Source of the DNA: Aliagarivorans marinus DSM 23064
GTDB lineage: Bacteria > Pseudomonadota > Gammaproteobacteria > Enterobacterales > Celerinatantimonadaceae
Direction: 5' to 3'
Length of the DNA stretch: 64,000 bases
Assembly: GCF_000429485.1 (NCBI RefSeq)
Contig: NZ_KE386909.1
Location: 322,371-386,370 of the forward strand
In this document: positions 52,876 to 61,226 of the stretch, one piece after another
Layout of the letters: every line of letters begins with the position of its first letter
Position numbering within the stretch: position 1 is the stretch's first letter
Notes under the pieces: generated by a model
Told to the model about the DNA's origin: nothing
The model's database searches: none
What the model saw: only the letters and a program-made list of their open reading frames with translations
Program-made: the position numbers and the translations under genes

Positions 52876-55800
52876 ATGATACGTAGTTTCAGGGCAAAGA
52901 TTGTCTTGGGCATCGCTCTGATCCAAGTGGCGGTGTTGGCGCTGTTGTTGTTTAACAGCTTGGGCTGGCTACGTAAATCCAATGAGCAACAGCTGATTCA
53001 ATACGGCGATTCGCTCGCGCAAATGGTGGCGGTGAGTAGCCAAGATGCGCTGTTAGCCACCGATTTAGCCACCCTTGATAGTATCTTACAGGCGCTGACC
53101 AAGCAGCCAGACGTTGCTTATGCCCGTATCGAAGATGCTAACCACACGGTGCTGGCCTCCGCCGGTGATGCCAGCAATCTCGAACATCACCATGTCTCAC
53201 TGCCTCCCTCGCGCTCCCATGATGGTTTTTATCACAGCATTGCCACCATTGAACTGGGCGGCGTGCACTATGGCCTTGTCGAGATTGCGGTGAGTATCGA
53301 CCGCTTTGAGTCCTTAATTGGTGAAGCCCGCTCGTCGATTTTTAGTCTGGCAGCGATGGAGATTGGCTTGGTGGCCTGCTTCTCCTTACTGATCGGCACC
53401 TTGGTGACCCGTCGCCTCACTCGACTTAGTGAAGCGGCAGAGCGTATCGCTACGGTAGGTCCGGGGGTGCAGATCCAGCAAACTGGTGGTGATGAAGTCG
53501 CGCAAGCGTCGAAAGCGTTTAACCAAATGTCGAGCGCCTTGGCCAAGGCCCATCGTGAGTTCGAAGACTCTATCGATGCTCAGCGCCAACTGGCCAGTGA
53601 TGTGGAGCGCCACCGCCAGTTGCTCAAGGCCACCTTAAGTGCTGCGATGGACGCGGTGATTACCATCGACCGCCATGGCCATGTCTTAGAGTACAGCGAC
53701 AGTGCAGAGCGGATCTTCGGCTTTAGTCGGGAAGAGGTGATGGGCAAGGAATTGGCCGAGTTTCTAGTACCCGAGGCATTTCGTGAGGCCCATCGTGGTG
53801 GTATGGCCAAATTTCGCCAAAGCGGCGAAGCGCCAGTTCTGGGGCAGCGTTTGGAGATTCCGGCGCTGCATAAAGATGGGCATGAGTTTTTGTCTGAGTT
53901 GACGATCAGCTCGGTGGAGGTCGGGGACGAAACTCTGTTTACTGCCTACATGCGTGACATTACCGAGCAAAAACAGCAGGCCCAAGAACTGCTCTTAGCC
54001 GCCCATGCTTTTGATGCCAATGAAGCCATTTTTATTACCGATGCCGATGCTCGGATCCTACGAGTTAATCAAGCCTTCACCCGGATTACTGGTTTTAGTG
54101 AGCAAGAAGCACTAGGCAAGCAGCCGACCATTCTCTCATCGGGTTTACATGACAAGGCCTTCTTTGAGTCGATGTGGCGAAGCCTTACCGAGCAAGGACG
54201 TTGGAGTGGCGAGATTACCAATAAGCGCAAGAATGGTGAGTTGCTGCCAGAGCTATTGAGCATCTCGTCGGTGGCCAATGAGCAGGGGGAGGCGACCCAC
54301 TTTGTCGCCCACTTTACCGATCTCAGTGAGCAAAAGGCAGTGGAGGCCTCGCTCACTCAAGCGCGTCGCGAGGCCGAATCGGCCAGTGAAGCGAAGAGTC
54401 GCTTCTTGGCAACCATGAGCCACGAGATCCGAACGCCGCTCAATGCCATCATCAATATGAACCAGATCCTCCAAGAAACTACCCTCGATGAAGAGCAGCG
54501 CAACTTCGTGAACGCAGCCAACGAGGCTGGCCATACCTTGATGGCCTTGGTCAACAACGTGTTGGATTTCTCTCGCATCGAAGCTGAGCGGATTGAGTTC
54601 AACTATGAATGGTTCTCGGCTCGACAGACCTTACAAAGTATCGCCGCGCTATTTGAAGGCAGTGCCTCCAAAAAGATGCTTACTATTACCATGGATGTAG
54701 CTGATGGGGTGAATGATGAGTATTACGGTGAGCCGCTACGTTTTCGCCAGGTGGTATTTAATCTACTCGGCAACGCCATCAAATTCACCGAAGAGGGTGG
54801 GGTGAGCCTTCATTTGGCCCCCCATGCTGAGCAGGGATTTATGTTGACGGTGGCCGACACCGGAATAGGCATCGACCCTGAAGCGCAGCGCCACTTGTTC
54901 GAGGAGTTCTTCCAGGTCGATAACGATAGCACTCGCGGGTACTCGGGAACGGGCTTGGGCTTGGCGATAACTAAGCAGCTGGTGCAGCGCATGGACGGCA
55001 GTATTCAAGTCAGCAGTGAGTTGGGTAAAGGCACAACCTTTACTCTGGTGCTGCCATTTAAAGGCAGGAAAGCGCGCAGAACCAGTGCTTACGCCAATGA
55101 AGAACAGCCCTTGTTACCCACCGACTTGCCCAAGGTATTGTTGATTGATGATAGCGAGATGAATCGTGCGGTAGTGACTCAAGTACTGCGTAACCACTGT
55201 CGCCAGCTCGACTGCGCCGAGAACGGCAAGCTGGGCTTTGAGCAAGCACAGCGCGAGAAGTATGATCTGATCCTGATGGATATGGCGATGCCGGTAATGG
55301 ATGGGCTGGAAGCCACCCGTCGTATTCGTGAGCAGGCGGGTATCAACCAGCAGATACCGATTATCGCCATGACCGCCAATGCCTTTGTCGAGGACAAGCA
55401 GGCCTGCTTCGAGGCGGGCATGAATGATTTTCTGAGTAAGCCCATCGATATCGCGCTGCTGCGCAGTACCCTGCAGCGCTGGTACTCAGGCAGTGAAGCG
55501 AGCGCGGAAGATTTTTCGCAAAAGCCCACACTTACTGAGTCGTTGGCTCCAGCAACGCCTAACCCAGAAGAGAATGCCGTAGCGGCTAACAAGGCCGACA
55601 GCAGCGACCCTGCCTGCGCCAAATATCAAGACATTCCTTGGCTCGATGTGGCGGTGCTGCAGCGCTTGTGTGACGATGCGGGCAGCGAAGCGATGCCGAT
55701 TATGCTGGGGTTGCTAAGTAAAGAGATCCCCGAGCGCAGTGAGCGTTTGCTGGCCATGGCGGAGCAGTGCAACTGGCCCGAGGTCGCGGCCGAAGCCCAT

Positions 55801-55983
55801 GCCATAAAAGGCAATGTGGCCACCTTTGGTGCCAGTAAGATGCAGGCGCTAAGTTACACCCTTGAACTTGCGGCGCGGCAGGGGGATGGCGAAGCGGTGC
55901 TGTCTCAAGTACATTTATTGATGGAATACGTAGAAACAACCTTAGCGGCAATAACAGAAAGTGCTGAACAGATGATGGTGTAA
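52876..55983 (+). CDS. Hybrid sensor histidine kinase (2TM-HAMP-PAS-PAS-HisKA-HATPase-REC-HPt)
   Basis: This 1035-residue inner-membrane sensor has membrane helices at about 8-30 and 155-180, flanking a periplasmic domain of about 120 residues. A HAMP linker, two PAS domains (about 250-365 and 370-495) and the HisKA site SHEIRTPLN (H516) follow. The HATPase has 'FNLLGNAIKF' and 'DTGIGI'. A receiver (phospho-acceptor D802 in LILMDMAMP) and a C-terminal HPt domain (H975 in EAHAIKGN) complete the phosphorelay, comparable to SypF or RscS plus SypF. The phosphate would pass to the activator encoded next at 56068. Confidence 0.9.
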   Translation: MIRSFRAKIVLGIALIQVAVLALLLFNSLGWLRKSNEQQLIQYGDSLAQMVAVSSQDALLATDLATLDSILQALTKQPDVAYARIEDANHTVLASAGDASNLEHHHVSLPPSRSHDGFYHSIATIELGGVHYGLVEIAVSIDRFESLIGEARSSIFSLAAMEIGLVACFSLLIGTLVTRRLTRLSEAAERIATVGPGVQIQQTGGDEVAQASKAFNQMSSALAKAHREFEDSIDAQRQLASDVERHRQLLKATLSAAMDAVITIDRHGHVLEYSDSAERIFGFSREEVMGKELAEFLVPEAFREAHRGGMAKFRQSGEAPVLGQRLEIPALHKDGHEFLSELTISSVEVGDETLFTAYMRDITEQKQQAQELLLAAHAFDANEAIFITDADARILRVNQAFTRITGFSEQEALGKQPTILSSGLHDKAFFESMWRSLTEQGRWSGEITNKRKNGELLPELLSISSVANEQGEATHFVAHFTDLSEQKAVEASLTQARREAESASEAKSRFLATMSHEIRTPLNAIINMNQILQETTLDEEQRNFVNAANEAGHTLMALVNNVLDFSRIEAERIEFNYEWFSARQTLQSIAALFEGSASKKMLTITMDVADGVNDEYYGEPLRFRQVVFNLLGNAIKFTEEGGVSLHLAPHAEQGFMLTVADTGIGIDPEAQRHLFEEFFQVDNDSTRGYSGTGLGLAITKQLVQRMDGSIQVSSELGKGTTFTLVLPFKGRKARRTSAYANEEQPLLPTDLPKVLLIDDSEMNRAVVTQVLRNHCRQLDCAENGKLGFEQAQREKYDLILMDMAMPVMDGLEATRRIREQAGINQQIPIIAMTANAFVEDKQACFEAGMNDFLSKPIDIALLRSTLQRWYSGSEASAEDFSQKPTLTESLAPATPNPEENAVAANKADSSDPACAKYQDIPWLDVAVLQRLCDDAGSEAMPIMLGLLSKEIPERSERLLAMAEQCNWPEVAAEAHAIKGNVATFGASKMQALSYTLELAARQGDGEAVLSQVHLLMEYVETTLAAITESAEQMMV

Positions 55984-56067
55984 CCTCGTTCATCCAGAAC
56001 GTGTAACTCAAGCCTTTGTTTTAATTAAGCCCTAAGCCTAATACTAATGCTTAAGCAGGGAGCGAGC

Positions 56068-57501
56068 ATGAGCGTAAACCGCGTACTGTTGGTGGAAGAC
56101 AGCGATACCTTGGCAATGACCTATCAGGCCTATCTGTCAAAAGAAGAGATTGAGCTGGTTCGAGCAAGCAATGGCCAAGAGGCCAAGGACCTGCTGGCTA
56201 GCTTTAACCCTAGTGTAATGCTGCTCGACCTAAAACTGCCCGATATGGATGGCATGCAGGTGCTGGAGTGGATGGTTGAGCAGCGCATTCCCACCTCGGT
56301 GATTATCATCACCGCCTATGGCACCGTGGATATAGCCGTAGATTCAATGCGTTTGGGAGTGGTGGATTTTCTGGAAAAACCCTTTGATGCCCAGCGCTTA
56401 CGGGTCACCGTCGCCAACGCGCTGCGCTTGCAGCAGCTCAACCGCATGGTGGCCGACTTCCAAGAGCATGCCGACCGCGAGCGCTTCCATGGCTTTATCG
56501 GCGCCAGCCTTGAGATGCAAAGCGTCTATCGGATGATTGAAGCGGTTGCCCCGAGCCGTGCCACGGTATTTATCACCGGCGAAAGCGGCACTGGTAAAGA
56601 GGTTTGCGCCGAGGCCATTCACAAGCAAGGGCCGCGCGCCGGTAAGCCCTTTGTCGCACTTAACTGCGGCGCTATTCCCAAAGACTTGATGGAGAGTGAG
56701 ATCTTCGGCCATGAAAAAGGGGCCTTCACTGGGGCATCTTCCCAGCGCCAGGGCGCGGCCAGCCAAGCCCATGGGGGCACCTTGTTCCTCGACGAGATTG
56801 GCGAGATGGATATGGAACTGCAAACCAAGCTGCTGCGCTTTATCCAAACCGGTCGCTTCCAAAAAGTGGGTGGCAGCAAGGAAGAGCAGGTGGATGTGCG
56901 TTTTTTGTGTGCCACCAACCGCGACCCTTGGGAGGAGGTGCAGGCAGGGCGCTTCCGTGAAGACCTCTACTATCGCCTGTACGTGCTGCCCATCCACCTG
57001 CCGCCGCTGCGCGAGCGCCAGCAAGACGTATTGGCCATCGCCCAGAGCTTGCTCAAGCAGTTCGCCAAGGAAGAAGGCAAACGCTTTAGACAGTTCTCGG
57101 AGCTAAGTGCTCAGGTCATCTTGGAGTACACCTGGCCGGGTAATGTGCGCGAGCTGCAAAACGTTATCCGCAATATCACCGTGTTACACGACGGCGAACG
57201 GGTGATGCTCGAGCAACTGCCACCGGTGCTGCAGCGACACATTCCAGCAGGCGCCACCGAGCCGACCAACCAACCACCGCTGAGCGAACTGGAGTCTGCC
57301 GCTGAGCCAGAGGCAACCCAGCCTGCAGAGCCGGTGGCGCAGGGCTACTGCCTACAAGCGCTCTGGAAAACTGAGAAAGAAGCGATCGAGTACGCCATCG
57401 ATTACTGCCAAGGTAATATTCCCAAGGCGGCAGACCTGCTGGAGGTCAGCCCATCGACTATCTATCGCAAGAAACAGAGCTGGGAGGCGATGGAGTCTTA
57501 G
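56068..57501 (+). CDS. Sigma-54-dependent response regulator, LuxO/SypG-like
   Basis: This 477-residue NtrC-type activator has a receiver domain (1-120; phosphorylated D54 in LLDLKLPD). The AAA+ domain has Walker A GESGTGKE (about 171-178), the sigma-54-contact loop GAFTGA (218-223) and 'GTLFLDEIGEM'. The C-terminal Fis-type helix-turn-helix (about 435-475) reads LWKTEKEAIEYAI and then GNIPKAADLLEVSPSTIYRK. From memory this closely resembles the LuxO DNA-binding end. ATG 56068 has GGGAG upstream; the frame opens at 56047. It likely activates the three sigma-54 promoters at 44.0, 48.0 and 61.2 kb through TTGCA-N3-TGCAA sites. Confidence 0.9.
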   Translation: MSVNRVLLVEDSDTLAMTYQAYLSKEEIELVRASNGQEAKDLLASFNPSVMLLDLKLPDMDGMQVLEWMVEQRIPTSVIIITAYGTVDIAVDSMRLGVVDFLEKPFDAQRLRVTVANALRLQQLNRMVADFQEHADRERFHGFIGASLEMQSVYRMIEAVAPSRATVFITGESGTGKEVCAEAIHKQGPRAGKPFVALNCGAIPKDLMESEIFGHEKGAFTGASSQRQGAASQAHGGTLFLDEIGEMDMELQTKLLRFIQTGRFQKVGGSKEEQVDVRFLCATNRDPWEEVQAGRFREDLYYRLYVLPIHLPPLRERQQDVLAIAQSLLKQFAKEEGKRFRQFSELSAQVILEYTWPGNVRELQNVIRNITVLHDGERVMLEQLPPVLQRHIPAGATEPTNQPPLSELESAAEPEATQPAEPVAQGYCLQALWKTEKEAIEYAIDYCQGNIPKAADLLEVSPSTIYRKKQSWEAMES

Positions 57502-57531
57502 TTCGGTAGGAGGGAGCTAGAGTAGCAAGAG

Positions 57532-57566
57532 TGGAGAGCGTTTAGCTTCCTCTGGTTAGCTCTCCA
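57532..57566. terminator. Hairpin between convergent genes
   Basis: TGGAGAGC (57532-57539) and GCTCTCCA (57559-57566) can pair over eight bases around a 19-base loop. It lies between the convergent activator and phosphodiesterase genes. There is no clear T-run, so termination is only possible. Confidence 0.35.
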
Positions 57567-57569
57567 AGG

Positions 57570-59993
57570 CTAGCTCTCTAAGGTCAGGTAGCTGCGGATA
57601 CGCTCAAAGCCGATGATCCCCATGCAGTGTCCTTGATGACCATCGACGACCAAAACCTGCTCGGGGGCGGCGATAAGCAGCGGAACCAGATCCTCAATCG
57701 GGCAGTCGATATCGATATGCTGGGGCTGATGGTCCATTGCCAGATGGACCCGTTTTTGCAGCGTAGCAAGGTCTTTGCTGCGCTCTGCCGGGGTGCCGAT
57801 ATGAGGGCTGACTGCTTGGCTGTAGCCGCTTTGATAGAGCACGCCTAAACAGCTCGCCCCTTCCATCACCGCAATATGGTTATAGCCCTCACCGCTAAAA
57901 ATCGGCCGAGCCGAGGCCAGCGAGTCATCAGCGGTAAGACGAGGGAAGTCCCGCGACATAATATCGCGCGCCCGCAGGCCGCCTGGCTGCGGTGGCAGCT
58001 GGCGAGCAATCTCTGGAAACTCAATCACTGGCTGTTTGTAGAGATCCCCTTCGCTAAGGGGTTTGCTAAACAGATAGCCCTGTACCATCGAGACGCCGGC
58101 TTGTTGCAGCAGGCAAAGTTGCTGCTGGGTTTCCACGCCCTCTGCAATCACATAGCCGCCGAGCTGTTTCATCAGCTTGCACAGCATGCGGATCATCTCC
58201 AGCTCCATCGATTGCTCGCTCAGGTTGCTGACAAAGCTGCGGTCAATCTTAATCATATCGATGGGCAGCTCGCGCAGGTAGGAGAGGGAGGAGAAGCCGG
58301 TGCCGAAGTCGTCCAAGGCAATCTTCACTCCCGCCTCACGCATCTTGTTCAGCCAGGTTTGTTGGTGCTCGGTACTCTCAAAGAACGAGGACTCAGTCAG
58401 CTCGAGGGTTACTTGATCCAAACTCAGCTTGGCCTGTTGAAACAGCGTTAAGGTTTGTTCAAGGCAGCTTTTGCTTAAGGTATCGCTGGAGAGCGAGCGA
58501 TTTACCGTTAGCTGCAGCTCGGGTAGCGCCATACGTTGCTGGATCCGTGGCAGGGCGCGCAGTGCCTTCTCGGTGACGAGCGAGTCGAGCCGGTCGACCC
58601 AGTCAAACTCCTCCGCGATATTGATCAGCTCTTGAGTGGTGTAGGGTAGCCGCGTATCGAGCTTGATACGACACAGCGCTTCGAGCTTGGCGAGTTTGAG
58701 ATCCGGCAGGCTGTAGATAGGCTGATAGGCCACCTGAATCAGCGCGCTGTCGATGGCGGTTTCTAACAGGCGGGCCAAGTTGCGTTTGTGGTCAAAGCGC
58801 TTGGCCAGCTTCGCGCTGAAATAGTGGACCGACGACAGGCCCTGCTTGCTTTGGGTCAGCAGGCTTTGTAGCGCGTGGCTTATCATCAGCTCCGGCGAGC
58901 GGGCATCGACCAGCAGCACCGACACGCCCATGGTGACCAGTGTCTTTAGCTGTAGCTTGTCGTCTTCACCGGGGCGGCTTAGGGTGTCGAGCAGTTTGCG
59001 AACCTGATTATCAATCGCCAAAATATTTTTTTCTTGCTCCCAACACACTGCGAACACGCTGTTGTCCAGCAGTGCCACGTAGTGAGGATGGGTCAGTTGG
59101 GCCATCTGTCTGGCGACCAGCCAGCTAAGGGCATGGTGGCTGGTTTTGCGGTTCACCGAGACGTCGAAGGCGGCGCATATCATGGTTTTTTGCGCCGGCA
59201 GCTGTTGGTATTGCTGCTCTACCGCCTCCAGCAGCTGCTGTTTGTTGCGCAGCATGCCCGATTGCCTGATTAAGGAAGCATCGTCCTTCCACAGCTCGGC
59301 GCTGACATCGAGTTTGCGGGTGGAGGAGATATAAAAGTGCTCACCGCGTAGGTCAATGCGCTGGATCTGCGTATCTTGCGCGAATACATCGCCTTTGGCA
59401 TCCATGCACAGGAGTTCACCTTCCCACAGTTTATGGTGGTCAATATAGTCCCACAGTTTTTTGTAGAAGCGCTTGTTGTAGTGTCCGGACTTCAGTATCG
59501 CCGCCTTCTTCCCCAGTAATTGCGCTTCGCTGTAGAGGGTGGCACGGCAAAACTCATCGTTTACCATCAGGATACGATGACGGCTGTCGGTGATAAGCAG
59601 GCCGTTGTTGGACTTTTTAAACAGCGAGGTCAGCAGTGCGCGCTCTTTCTCGATGGAAGGAAAAATCTCACGTACCTTGAGGGTTCCGTCCACCCATTCG
59701 CTGTGCTCAGTACTGGGAATGATCGCTACATCGACAAGGTGGCGACGTTGCTCAAGTAGCAAGATGGCACTGAACTCGCGAGGCGCCTTACGGTGGGTAG
59801 CATCGATAAGGGCCTGTTTGAACAGCCCCTGCTGCTGTGGGTCGAGAACATGGAGAATGTCGTTGAGGGATCTTGGTTGGGCATGCAGTCCGAGTAGCTT
59901 TAGCATTCGAGCATCACAGTTAAAGCTGCCCTGCGACAGGTTGATGCTCCAGGAAAGCGGTCCTTGCTTGTGGGGAGTGCTGGCGGTGTGCAT
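57570..59993 (-). CDS. c-di-GMP phosphodiesterase, PAS-(degenerate GGDEF)-EAL-CBS
   Basis: The 807-residue cytoplasmic protein has one or two PAS-like regions (about 10-110, 125-240), a degenerate GGDEF-like region without a GGDEF motif (about 260-400), an EAL domain (about 415-660) and a CBS pair (about 685-805). The EAL residues look active: E438 in LEALCRI, Asn in LTVNRS, LELTES, LDDFGTGFSSL, KIDRSF, AEGVET and GYLFSKP. It should hydrolyse c-di-GMP, with the CBS pair possibly sensing a nucleotide. It is convergent with the LuxO-like activator, and low c-di-GMP would oppose the biofilm functions encoded around it. ATG 59993 has AGAGAG upstream. Confidence 0.87.
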   Translation of the reverse strand: MHTASTPHKQGPLSWSINLSQGSFNCDARMLKLLGLHAQPRSLNDILHVLDPQQQGLFKQALIDATHRKAPREFSAILLLEQRRHLVDVAIIPSTEHSEWVDGTLKVREIFPSIEKERALLTSLFKKSNNGLLITDSRHRILMVNDEFCRATLYSEAQLLGKKAAILKSGHYNKRFYKKLWDYIDHHKLWEGELLCMDAKGDVFAQDTQIQRIDLRGEHFYISSTRKLDVSAELWKDDASLIRQSGMLRNKQQLLEAVEQQYQQLPAQKTMICAAFDVSVNRKTSHHALSWLVARQMAQLTHPHYVALLDNSVFAVCWEQEKNILAIDNQVRKLLDTLSRPGEDDKLQLKTLVTMGVSVLLVDARSPELMISHALQSLLTQSKQGLSSVHYFSAKLAKRFDHKRNLARLLETAIDSALIQVAYQPIYSLPDLKLAKLEALCRIKLDTRLPYTTQELINIAEEFDWVDRLDSLVTEKALRALPRIQQRMALPELQLTVNRSLSSDTLSKSCLEQTLTLFQQAKLSLDQVTLELTESSFFESTEHQQTWLNKMREAGVKIALDDFGTGFSSLSYLRELPIDMIKIDRSFVSNLSEQSMELEMIRMLCKLMKQLGGYVIAEGVETQQQLCLLQQAGVSMVQGYLFSKPLSEGDLYKQPVIEFPEIARQLPPQPGGLRARDIMSRDFPRLTADDSLASARPIFSGEGYNHIAVMEGASCLGVLYQSGYSQAVSPHIGTPAERSKDLATLQKRVHLAMDHQPQHIDIDCPIEDLVPLLIAAPEQVLVVDGHQGHCMGIIGFERIRSYLTLES

Positions 59994-60223
59994 GACTCTC
60001 TCTAAGACTCAGTGTTTACTATGAGTTTAATCAATTTGCTGGGTTGTGCAGTCAGAAAATGTTAATCAGATCTGGTCTTTACACTCTTTTTAAGTATTAC
60101 ATCTGCAAGCACCGCTGGTCGCCAATACGCCGCCGCTCGCCTTCACACCCACAAAGCCTTATTATTAGTAAGGTTAACGAGCTCTAGGCTCGGGCGAATC
60201 AGCTGGTTACGGAGTTGTTGCAT

Positions 60224-61039
60224 ATGAAGATGGCTTTTCTTGGCGCTGCGACAGTGGACTACTTTGAGCAGGCCCAGCGATATCTACCCGGAGGCAATGC
60301 CCTCAATCAAGCGCTGCACGCAGCGAACTTAGGCTGTGAGGTGGGCTTGTTCGGCGCCACCGGCAATGACCGGGCGAGTAGGGCGCTACGGCTGTTACTC
60401 AGCAATGGCAATGTGGATTGCCGCTACCTGGCCAGTATGCCCGGACAAACGCCGCACAACCGCATCGACAACGATCAGTGGGGCGAGCGCCATGGCGTGC
60501 CTGGTGCCTGGCGAGCGGGTGTGTATGACATCTATCGCTTGTCGAGCGACCACTGGCAACAGCTTAAACAGTTCCCGCTGTGGTGTACCCATGCTGATTG
60601 GCCTGACTTTTTGCAAGCCTGCTTGTGTAAAGGGCCCAACCAGCGTCTGTTGGTGGACTATCAACACCTCCCTGATTTCTCTTTATTGGCGCAAACTATA
60701 AACCGGGTCGACATTGCCTATGTCGCCGGTGAAGCAGGGCTGCAGCCCGAGCTACAAGCGCTCAGTCGCGAGCATCAAACGGTGATCGTGTTGACCATGG
60801 GCGCGGGCGGTTCTTGCGCCATGGTGGCTGGCCGTAGCTATTTTCAGCCGGCACTGGCGGTCGATAAAGTGGTGGATACCACCGGCTGCGGCGATGCCTT
60901 TCAGGCGGCCTTTAGCATCCACTACCTGCGCAATCGCGATATTCCCCGGGCGCTGAAGGCTGGTGCCACGCTGGCTCGTGAGACCTTGAGCCATTATGGC
61001 GCGCACCAGTGGTCGAACAATGTCGACTTATACGACTAG
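60224..61039 (+). CDS. PfkB-family carbohydrate kinase, FrlD-like
   Basis: This 271-residue ribokinase-fold sugar kinase has an N-terminal substrate-binding GGNALNQALHAANLG motif and the C-terminal PfkB signature DTTGCGDAFQAAF with catalytic Asp. It is shorter than ribokinase and nearest, from memory, to fructoselysine 6-kinase FrlD (about 260 residues). No deglycase (frlB) or frl transport genes are near, so the substrate may differ. ATG 60224 follows GGAG at 60211-60214; upstream TTG codons at 60215-60220 lie within the spacer. The 3' region holds the operators of the LruC operon. Confidence 0.8.
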   Translation: MKMAFLGAATVDYFEQAQRYLPGGNALNQALHAANLGCEVGLFGATGNDRASRALRLLLSNGNVDCRYLASMPGQTPHNRIDNDQWGERHGVPGAWRAGVYDIYRLSSDHWQQLKQFPLWCTHADWPDFLQACLCKGPNQRLLVDYQHLPDFSLLAQTINRVDIAYVAGEAGLQPELQALSREHQTVIVLTMGAGGSCAMVAGRSYFQPALAVDKVVDTTGCGDAFQAAFSIHYLRNRDIPRALKAGATLARETLSHYGAHQWSNNVDLYD

Positions 61040-61062
61040 CAAACAGCTGCTTTGAGTGGTGG

Positions 61063-61075
61063 TTGCAGAATGCGA
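61063..61075 (+). promoter_or_regulatory. LuxO/SypG-type operator 1 of the lruC-type operon
   Basis: TTGCA-GAA-TGCGA is identical over 13 bases to the site at 43955-43967 (which is in reverse orientation). It is centred 134 bases before the predicted start site at 61203. Confidence 0.7.
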
Positions 61076-61077
61076 GA

Positions 61078-61090
61078 AGGCGTTCTGCAA
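61078..61090 (-). promoter_or_regulatory. LuxO/SypG-type half-operator 2 of the lruC-type operon
   Basis: The minus strand reads TTGCA-GAA-CGCCT, inverted relative to operator 1. Together they form a larger inverted repeat (TTGCAGAA...TTCTGCAA). It is centred about 119 bases before the predicted start site. Confidence 0.55.
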
Positions 61091-61109
61091 TCGCCGTGAA
61101 AATCCCCCG

Positions 61110-61122
61110 TTGCAAATCGCAA
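61110..61122 (+). promoter_or_regulatory. LuxO/SypG-type operator 3 of the lruC-type operon
   Basis: TTGCA-AAT-CGCAA is a palindrome with one mismatched pair. Its centre is 87 bases before the predicted start site, the same place as the single operators of the other two operons (85 and 86). Confidence 0.65.
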
Positions 61123-61176
61123 AAAAGCACCTATTTCCTCGCGTAATATTATTCTTTATCAATAGCTTATAAATCT

Positions 61177-61192
61177 TGGTTCGGCTTTTGCT
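61177..61192 (+). promoter_or_regulatory. Sigma-54 promoter of the lruC-type operon
   Basis: TGGTTCGGCTTTTGCT has GG (61178-61179) and GC (61190-61191) 12 bases apart and a perfect TTGCT -12 element. It predicts transcription from about 61203, 24 bases before the start codon. Confidence 0.75.
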
Positions 61193-61226
61193 CTAGTAGG
61201 CCTACAGTCACACTCTCGGAGCGAAT

